From contig JAJYOQ010000128.1 of the NCBI GenBank assembly GCA_021796135.1, positions 1-9,665 of the forward strand: DNA of 9,665 bases. Reading direction: 5' to 3'. Source of the stretch: Bacteroidota bacterium (GTDB lineage: Bacteria > Bacteroidota > Ignavibacteria > Ignavibacteriales > Ignavibacteriaceae). Positions 4,990 to 9,665 of the stretch are shown piece by piece; the stretch's first letter is position 1; each line of letters begins with the position of its first letter. The notes beneath the pieces are model-generated. The model saw nothing but the letters and a program-made list of their open reading frames with translations. It ran no database searches and was not told where the DNA came from. The position numbers were made by a program, and so were the translations under genes.

Positions 4990-6960
4990 ATGATTAATAC
5001 CCGGCAAATCGTTTTGGTAAACCCACGGTCTGTTAAAGACTTTGCTAAAATTATTATCCTTTTTGTTTGCTTCTCTTCCCCATTAATTTTTTCTCAAGTA
5101 AGCCGGAATTCAGTTTCAAATTATAACAGTCAACAACATCAACAATCCATAATAAGTTTAAGCGGCAACTGGCAATATAAATGGGGCAATTCGCCGGTTG
5201 ACTCAAATGGAAATTACACATGGCTGTATGAGGCTTTTAGCGACACTTCATGGAAGTCAATCGACAAACCTTCCGATATATCTTTTAATCCTAATCAAAC
5301 TGATCTTTGGGTTCGCACTAAACTGCCTCAATGGAATGGACACGGTGCAGCTATACTTATCGAACGCATCGAACAAATTATGGAAATATTTCTCGATGGG
5401 AAAGAAATTTATACCTATGGAAATTTTTCTGCAAAGGAGAAAATTGCTACTAAAGGCTGGCATTGGCATCTTATAAAATTGCCGCCGGATTTTGGTGGAA
5501 AAATTATTTCGTTTCACTTCCGGTCCGATGATCCTTACATCGGAATTGTGGGACCCGTTAAGATTGGCTCGGCTATAAGTTTTATTGGTAACATTATCAA
5601 GAGTGATTTAGCCAAAATAATTATCAGCGTTATTCTAATCAGCCTGGGAATTTTATCATTTATAGTCTTAATCTTTCTAAAACAATTAAAATACTATTTG
5701 GGTCTGGTAATTTTTCAAATATCACTCGGTATCTGGACGATTGCAACCTCCGCTCTAACCCAAATATTTATTAATGCACCGCGGTTCTTTTTTTACGCCG
5801 ACCATATTGCTTTATACACTGCCGTAACCGGGTTTTTCATTTTCGCCGGGGAAATTATTGAGCCGAAATATAAAATAATTATGCGGCGAATCTGGCAAAT
5901 AAATCTTCTTTATCTTATTGCAGTCATTATAATCGACTACATTACGTTCCCGGAATACATTGATACTGTCGAACCATATTTAATCATCTTAGCTGTTTCA
6001 TCCCTGGTTTCATTAGGGCTTATCATTCTCAGCGCATTAAACGGCAATTATGAAACAAGGCTTCTCTTGGTTGCTATGACGGTTTACGCAGCGGTTGCTT
6101 TAGCCGAGATTTATAATTATTTCGAAAACGTAGTTTGGCATAAAGGTACTTTTCAAATTCACTACGTCGATTATGGCGGATTTTTGTTCTATCTCCTTTT
6201 ATGCTTGGTAATATTTTTGCGCTATCTGAAAATGAATAAGCAAAATATTTCCGCTAAGGAAGAGATTCTAAAAAATCAGCAGATTGCTCTTGAAGCCGTG
6301 AGAAATGAAAAAATAATTCAAGAAGAATTTGCGCATCATTTAATCTCTTCACAGGAAAACGAACGGAAATGGATTGCAATGGAATTGCACGACAGCATCG
6401 GGCAGGACCTTTTAATTATTAAAAATAATCTTTTAGCCGGGATACAGGAGGAAAATAATCCTCAAAAGTTATCCCGGTATATTCAAAGCGCATCGAACAT
6501 TACATCGCAAGCACTGCAGGATGTAAGGGCGATTGCACAAAATCTGCGCCCGCAGTTTTTAGATGAACTTGGATTAACAGCATCGCTTGAATCCGTAACG
6601 GAAAAGATTGCCGCTTCATCCGAAATTGAATTTGAAGTATCAATTGAACAAATCGACAGCTTGATTCCCGCCGGGCAAGAAATAAATTTTTTTAGAATTG
6701 TTCAAGAAAGTCTGAACAACATTATAAAGCATTCCGGCGCAACCAACGCATCGGTTATCGTTAAGAAAAATGATGACCGCATCGAACTGCTTATTGAAGA
6801 TAACGGAAAAGGAATTAATGAAAATTATAACAGAGGCGGTTTAGGACTTACGGGCATGAAAGAACGAGCATTTATGCTTGGCGGTAAATTAGAAGTTACA
6901 CCCCGCGCCGGCAGCGGAACTAAAGTTTATTTGGAAATTCCTGGTATTACTGGAAAATAA
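4990..6960 (+). CDS. 7TMR-DISM-type membrane sensor histidine kinase (NarL-type)
   Basis: The 656-residue product begins with a signal or anchor segment (residues 18-36). An extracytoplasmic jelly-roll domain follows (about 55-195), resembling the N-terminal sugar-binding domain of family 2 glycosidases (SLSGNWQYKWG, TDLWVRTKLP, EIFLDGKEIYTYG). Seven membrane helices lie at about 208-230, 235-256, 266-289, 302-320, 329-350, 357-377 and 396-413, as in 7TMR-DISM receptors. After a coiled coil (420-450) comes a HisKA_3 domain with phosphoacceptor H467 (MELHDSIGQDLL). The HATPase_c domain shows its N-box (E573, N576/N577), DNGKG (604-608), GGLGL (616-620) and GSGT (641-644). All catalytic residues are present, so it should be active. 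The ligand, possibly a carbohydrate, is inferred. No response regulator is in view. A TGA directly before ATG 4990 fixes this as the first start; AGGAAAG at 4967-4973 is rather distant. Confidence 0.9.
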   Translation: MINTRQIVLVNPRSVKDFAKIIILFVCFSSPLIFSQVSRNSVSNYNSQQHQQSIISLSGNWQYKWGNSPVDSNGNYTWLYEAFSDTSWKSIDKPSDISFNPNQTDLWVRTKLPQWNGHGAAILIERIEQIMEIFLDGKEIYTYGNFSAKEKIATKGWHWHLIKLPPDFGGKIISFHFRSDDPYIGIVGPVKIGSAISFIGNIIKSDLAKIIISVILISLGILSFIVLIFLKQLKYYLGLVIFQISLGIWTIATSALTQIFINAPRFFFYADHIALYTAVTGFFIFAGEIIEPKYKIIMRRIWQINLLYLIAVIIIDYITFPEYIDTVEPYLIILAVSSLVSLGLIILSALNGNYETRLLLVAMTVYAAVALAEIYNYFENVVWHKGTFQIHYVDYGGFLFYLLLCLVIFLRYLKMNKQNISAKEEILKNQQIALEAVRNEKIIQEEFAHHLISSQENERKWIAMELHDSIGQDLLIIKNNLLAGIQEENNPQKLSRYIQSASNITSQALQDVRAIAQNLRPQFLDELGLTASLESVTEKIAASSEIEFEVSIEQIDSLIPAGQEINFFRIVQESLNNIIKHSGATNASVIVKKNDDRIELLIEDNGKGINENYNRGGLGLTGMKERAFMLGGKLEVTPRAGSGTKVYLEIPGITGK

Positions 6961-6980
6961 CCAGGAACAATTATTAACTG

Positions 6981-6996
6981 ATGTTACGCACATTTG
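6981..6996 (+). repeat. Short repeat ATGTTACGCAMNTTTG, copy 1
   Basis: ATGTTACGCACATTTG, 20 bp after the kinase stop. Similar words occur at 9142-9157 (ATGTTATACAACTTTG, 3 bp after the transporter stop) and 9222-9238 (ATGTTACGCAACCTTTG). Confidence 0.5.
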
Positions 6997-7019
6997 ATTT
7001 TTGACTAACCCCGACATTT

Positions 7020-7037
7020 AGAGGGTGTGTGAAAATT
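7020..7037 (+). repeat. Terminal repeat, left copy 1
   Basis: AGAGGGTGTGTGAAAATT, one mismatch from left copy 2 (7118-7135). Confidence 0.6.
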
Positions 7038-7117
7038 CAAATGTAATAAATAATTATTCCAATTATTATTATGAAGTTGTTTCTAAAATATAGTGTTTTT
7101 GTATTACCCCGGCATTC

Positions 7118-7135
7118 AGAGGCTGTGTGAAAATT
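7118..7135 (+). repeat. Terminal repeat, left copy 2
   Basis: AGAGGCTGTGTGAAAATT, preceded like copy 1 by a CCCCGRCATT word. One mismatch from the inverted right copy. Confidence 0.65.
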
Positions 7136-7203
7136 CAGAAGTGATGAATAAAAATTCTAATTATGGTTTTAAAATATGACTACATTAATATGTTTTTTTA
7201 TTG

Positions 7204-7329
7204 CCCCGACATTTATGTCGGGGTGAAATGAACTCCAATAAATACTGGGCTTCAGCCCCATTTGTGCTATTTATGTGGCTAAAGCCATAATTATCTTTTT
7301 TACACTAATCCCCGCCATAAATGGCGGGG
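7204..7329. repeat. REP-type cluster of four hairpins
   Basis: Four inverted repeats, each with a two-base centre, stand in 126 bp: CCCCGACAT-TT-ATGTCGGGG (7204-7223), GGGCT-TC-AGCCC (7247-7258), TGGCT-AA-AGCCA (7276-7287) and CCCCGCCAT-AA-ATGGCGGGG (7310-7329). The first and last are perfect 9-bp stems in otherwise AT-rich DNA. Such palindromes recall REP elements mobilised by IS200-like REP-associated transposases; no such transposase is in the window. They could also stop transcription between kinase and transporter. Confidence 0.75.
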
Positions 7330-7406
7330 CAATTGATGAATAAATTTTAAGTAATAAAAATTAAAATGGCTTATACAAAAATATTAATATTTATTCTTTG
7401 AAAACT

Positions 7407-7424
7407 AATTTTCACACAGGCTCT
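7407..7424 (-). repeat. Terminal repeat, inverted right copy
   Basis: The minus strand reads AGAGCCTGTGTGAAAATT, 17 of 18 bases identical to left copy 2. Confidence 0.65.
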
Positions 7425-7463
7425 TGAAGTCGTGGGCTACTTTTTCGATACAATATAAATCAG

Positions 7464-7475
7464 CCGTTTTAACGG
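7464..7475. repeat. Fifth hairpin, outside the MITE-like ends
   Basis: CCGTT-TT-AACGG, a perfect 5-bp stem of the same two-base-centre style. It is followed by AACGGCGGT at 7485-7493, which could pair with it alternatively. It may be part of a neighbouring REP-like unit. The remaining 7476-7610 stretch holds nothing I can name apart from the transporter's leader. Confidence 0.4.
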
Positions 7476-7623
7476 ATTACATTCAACGGCGGTCAACTTG
7501 AGTAAATTATTTACCTACCTGAATAGAGTGTTTTTCATTTTTCGCTTAAAATCATTAGGAGTTTTACCTTCTAATAATATATTTTCGCAACAAAGATAGA
7601 ATAAACGAATAAAGGATTTATCA

Positions 7624-9138
7624 ATGCAAAAGCCCCGTCTAAGTTTCTGGCAAATCTGGAACATGAGTTTCGGATTTTTAGGGATTCAATTTGGTTTCGC
7701 ACTTCAAAACGCAAACGTAAGCAGAATATTTGAAACGCTCGGCGCAAAGATAGACGCAATTCCCATTTTATGGATTGCTGCGCCAATAACTGGTTTAATT
7801 GTCCAGCCGATTATCGGTCACATGAGCGATAAAACTTGGGGAAGACTTGGAAGACGCCGCCCCTATTTTTTGTCCGGAGCTATACTCGCATCTCTTGCAT
7901 TGTTTATTATGCCTAATTCTTTTGTACTTTGGATGGCTGCCGGAATGCTCTGGATAATGGATGCTTCCATAAATATTTCTATGGAGCCGTTCCGCGCTTT
8001 TGTAGGAGATATGCTTCCCTCAGAACAGAGAACAGTCGGATTTTCGATGCAAAGTTTTTTCATAGGCATAGGAGCTGTTGTTGCATCTGCCCTTCCATAT
8101 ATAATGACTAACTGGTTCGGAATAAGTAATACCGCAGCAGAAGGTGTAATCCCTCTTTCCGTTAAATTATCCTTTTACATCGGGGGAGCTATATTTTTGA
8201 TTGCAGTGTTGTGGACGGTTTTAAGTTCTAAAGAATATTCTCCGGAAGAGTTAAAAAGATTCAGTGAAGGAAACGAAAAAAACAGGAACTCTTACCGACA
8301 GAACGAAGATTTTATTGAGCCTAATAAATTTTATTTATGGGGAATGATCTGGAGTATAACCGGGATTATTCTTTTTACAATTTTTTATTTTTTTATATAC
8401 ATGGATTACGGTCTCGGTGTATTTTTCCTTGGAATAATTGTTTTTGGTCTTCTCCAAATACTTGTCGGATTTCTTACCGAGCAAAAGAAAACTACAAGCG
8501 GATTAGTAGTAGTAATAAATGATCTTTTTAAGATGCCAAAAGCAATGGTACAACTTTCTTACGTTCAATTCTTTTCCTGGTTTGCATTATTTGCAATGTG
8601 GATTTACACGACTCCCGCAGTTACACATCATATTTATGGAACGACGGACACTACATCGGCACTATATAATCAAGGCGCAGATTGGGTTGGTGTTCTCATG
8701 GCAGTTTACAACGGTTTTGCTGCGATTATGGCTTTTCTGTTAGTATGGCTTGCAAAGAAAACAAACAGAAAAAGCGTTCATGCAATTAGTCTTGCTATCG
8801 GCGGAATTAGTTTAGCATCATTTTATTTTATAAAAGAACCTCATTTACTTTTACTACCTGAGTTAGGAATTGGTTTAGCCTGGGCATCAATACTGGCAAT
8901 GCCTTACGCAATTTTGACAGGCTCCCTTCCTGCAAATAAAATGGGTGTTTATATGGGAATATTTAATTTCTTCATTGTAATCCCGCAGATAACTGCCGCA
9001 GCAATTTTGGGTTTTTTCGTAAAACATATTTTCGGAGACGAAGCAATCTATGCGTTGCTATTAGGAGGTGTGTCTTTTATTTTAGCAGCAATATTTGTTT
9101 TAAGAGTTGACGACGTTGACGAAACTCTTAAAGAATAG
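7624..9138 (+). CDS. SLC45-like MFS sugar transporter
   Basis: The 504-residue product is a 12-helix MFS carrier. Between helices 2 and 3 it has GHMSDKTWGRLGRRRPYFLS (65-84), an RxGRRRP form of MFS motif A typical of plant sucrose carriers and SLC45/bacterial maltose permeases. Helix 4 reads NISMEPFRAFVGDMLPSEQR (117-136), again like the sucrose-carrier PARALxxD segment. A cytoplasmic loop (about 202-235) separates the six-helix halves. Family knowledge suggests proton-coupled uptake of a disaccharide such as maltose or sucrose; the exact sugar is inference. AAAGGA at 7611-7616 lies 7 nt before the ATG and fixes the start. It appears monocistronic. The MITE-like hairpin cluster separates it from the kinase, so co-transcription with it is unlikely. 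Confidence 0.9.
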   Translation: MQKPRLSFWQIWNMSFGFLGIQFGFALQNANVSRIFETLGAKIDAIPILWIAAPITGLIVQPIIGHMSDKTWGRLGRRRPYFLSGAILASLALFIMPNSFVLWMAAGMLWIMDASINISMEPFRAFVGDMLPSEQRTVGFSMQSFFIGIGAVVASALPYIMTNWFGISNTAAEGVIPLSVKLSFYIGGAIFLIAVLWTVLSSKEYSPEELKRFSEGNEKNRNSYRQNEDFIEPNKFYLWGMIWSITGIILFTIFYFFIYMDYGLGVFFLGIIVFGLLQILVGFLTEQKKTTSGLVVVINDLFKMPKAMVQLSYVQFFSWFALFAMWIYTTPAVTHHIYGTTDTTSALYNQGADWVGVLMAVYNGFAAIMAFLLVWLAKKTNRKSVHAISLAIGGISLASFYFIKEPHLLLLPELGIGLAWASILAMPYAILTGSLPANKMGVYMGIFNFFIVIPQITAAAILGFFVKHIFGDEAIYALLLGGVSFILAAIFVLRVDDVDETLKE

Positions 9139-9141
9139 CCG

Positions 9142-9238
9142 ATGTTATACAACTTTGGGAAATTGGAGAAATTGAGTGTTAGGGTAAAGGAATTGATAGA
9201 GATTTTTTAATTACCTCAGTCATGTTACGCAACCTTTG
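9142..9238 (+). repeat. Short repeat ATGTTACGCAMNTTTG, copies 2 and 3
   Basis: ATGTTATACAACTTTG (9142-9157) and ATGTTACGCAACCTTTG (9222-9238), related to 6981-6996. Each is followed by purine-rich text with GAAA and GAG words. Copy 3 is also followed by CTGCCGCCAGGTAGG (9249-9263), a word I associate with Bacteroidota intergenic repeats. Confidence 0.45.
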
Positions 9239-9294
9239 TAATATCTGTCTGCCGCCAGGTAGGTTGGAAAAATCGAGTAATGGAATAGACTAAT

Positions 9295-9326
9295 TTTTTC
9301 CATTATTCCAAAATTCCATGACTCCA
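9295..9326 (-). repeat. 8-bp phased repeat (4 units)
   Basis: Plus-strand units TTTTTCCA, TTATTCCA, AAATTCCA, TGACTCCA end in TCCA every 8 bp. A related inverted word, TAATGGAATA, lies just upstream (9278-9287). It is low-complexity and non-coding, and no gene occurs between 9139 and 9580. Confidence 0.6.
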
Positions 9327-9431
9327 AATGGAAATCCAACGTAATGTGAGTTACCTCATTATTTCATCATTCCGAAATAAAATAGAAAATAGGGTTTAAG
9401 TTGAGAGATCAGTACAAGATTAGGGCAAGAG

Positions 9432-9475
9432 AAGTGCATTCACAGTGCATTCACAGTGTATTCAGAGTGCATTCA
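9432..9475 (-). repeat. 11-bp tandem repeat array, inverted (4 units)
   Basis: Units AAGTGCATTCA, CAGTGCATTCA, CAGTGTATTCA, GAGTGCATTCA. On the minus strand they read TGAATGCACTC and variants, the same unit as the array at 2569-2612. The two arrays face each other across 6.8 kb. Confidence 0.85.
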
Positions 9476-9580
9476 AAAAGTCCGGAAGTACTGTTTTTAA
9501 TTTTTTTCCCCTTTTTTGATGGTTTTGAAGAATTAGTTTGTATCAACTATAAAATTATAATACCTAGAGAAAAAGGGCTA

Positions 9581-9665
9581 ATGTTCACTTATATTAAAAA
9601 TAATATTTTGGAATATGTGAATCAAGAAAAAGGCAAAATTTTGGGTGCCAATACTATAAGGATTG
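9581..9665 (+). CDS. Possible start of an unidentified gene (cut by window edge)
   Basis: ATG 9581 opens a frame that stays open for 28 codons to the window edge (MFTYIKNNILEYVNQEKGKI, then LGANTIRI). AAAGGG at 9572-9577 is a plausible ribosome binding site close to the start. The peptide looks like ordinary soluble protein but is too short to assign to any family. It could be a chance frame. Confidence 0.4.
   Translation, partial: MFTYIKNNILEYVNQEKGKILGANTIRI

Larger units (their letters stand above)
7006..7424. mobile_element. MITE-like element with inverted ends and internal hairpins
   Basis: The left side has two direct copies of about 38 bp (7006-7043 and 7104-7141), each with CCCCGRCATT then AGAGGSTGTGTGAAAATT. 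The right side carries the inverted word at 7407-7424 (AGAGCCTGTGTGAAAATT on the minus strand). These 18-bp ends resemble the GAGGSTGT..AAAA termini of IS1182/IS5-like DDE transposons. The interior (about 270-390 bp) has no gene but holds four strong hairpins. It therefore looks non-autonomous. I see no convincing target-site duplication, and the double left end suggests a nested or partly duplicated copy. Confidence 0.5.

Noticed and set aside
5257..5517. Open frames opposite or out of phase within the kinase, arsM, propeller and transporter genes
   Set aside because: They lie wholly inside well-supported genes, lack family features and ribosome binding sites, and are typical shadow frames.
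7204..7329. Hairpins as ordinary intrinsic terminators of the kinase gene
   Set aside because: They begin about 240 bp after the stop codon and lack a T-run immediately after the stems, and four in a row is not terminator-like. A secondary terminating effect remains possible.
1..9665. tRNA, rRNA or riboswitch genes
   Set aside because: No cloverleaf, ribosomal segment or recognisable riboswitch core was seen in the intergenic stretches on either strand.

Overview
AT-rich bacterial DNA (about one third G+C by eye). A Bacteroidota/Chlorobi-group bacterium fits best, and the Ignavibacteria are my favoured guess. The reasons are a Bacteroidota-type lipoprotein signal, TAnnTTT-like promoter elements, a DUF6266-like protein, a GxxExxY nuclease and several families of short phased repeats. 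The lineage is an inference from gene style, not a proven placement.

Layout. Positions 1-2,000 read on the minus strand: the N-terminus of an MFS transporter cut by the window edge, a lipoprotein with a PD40/TolB-like beta-propeller, and a small GxxExxY-family nuclease. From about 1,530 to 2,470 the DNA is dominated by a dispersed repeat with core GGTTCAGACAATT. Two copies form inverted ends around the GxxExxY gene. Other copies abut truncated N-terminal pieces that look like large Eco57I-type restriction-methylase genes (2068-2193, and again at 4746-4901). Next come an 11-bp tandem array (2569-2612) and a DUF6266-like gene (2682-3383, plus strand). It converges on a divergently controlled arsenic operon, arsR-arsM (4554 to 3408, minus strand), with a clear palindromic operator upstream.

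The right half reads on the plus strand: a membrane histidine kinase with an extracytoplasmic sugar-binding-like domain, seven membrane helices and a NarL-type HisKA_3 kinase (4990-6960), then about 660 bp without genes, then an SLC45-like sugar MFS transporter (7624-9138). The gene-free stretch is a MITE-like element holding a run of REP-type hairpins. The last 500 bp carry phased short repeats, including an 11-bp array inverted relative to the first one, and the start of a possible new gene at the right edge.

How the genes relate. ArsR and ArsM form a minimal arsenic response: sense arsenite, then methylate it. No arsenite permease or arsenate reductase is in view. The kinase and the sugar transporter could both concern carbohydrate, but the MITE-like element separates them and no response regulator is present. 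The left part is accessory DNA built from repeats and nuclease or restriction fragments. The most unusual observation is that all three nuclease/restriction-related reading frames end in or directly beside the same repeat.
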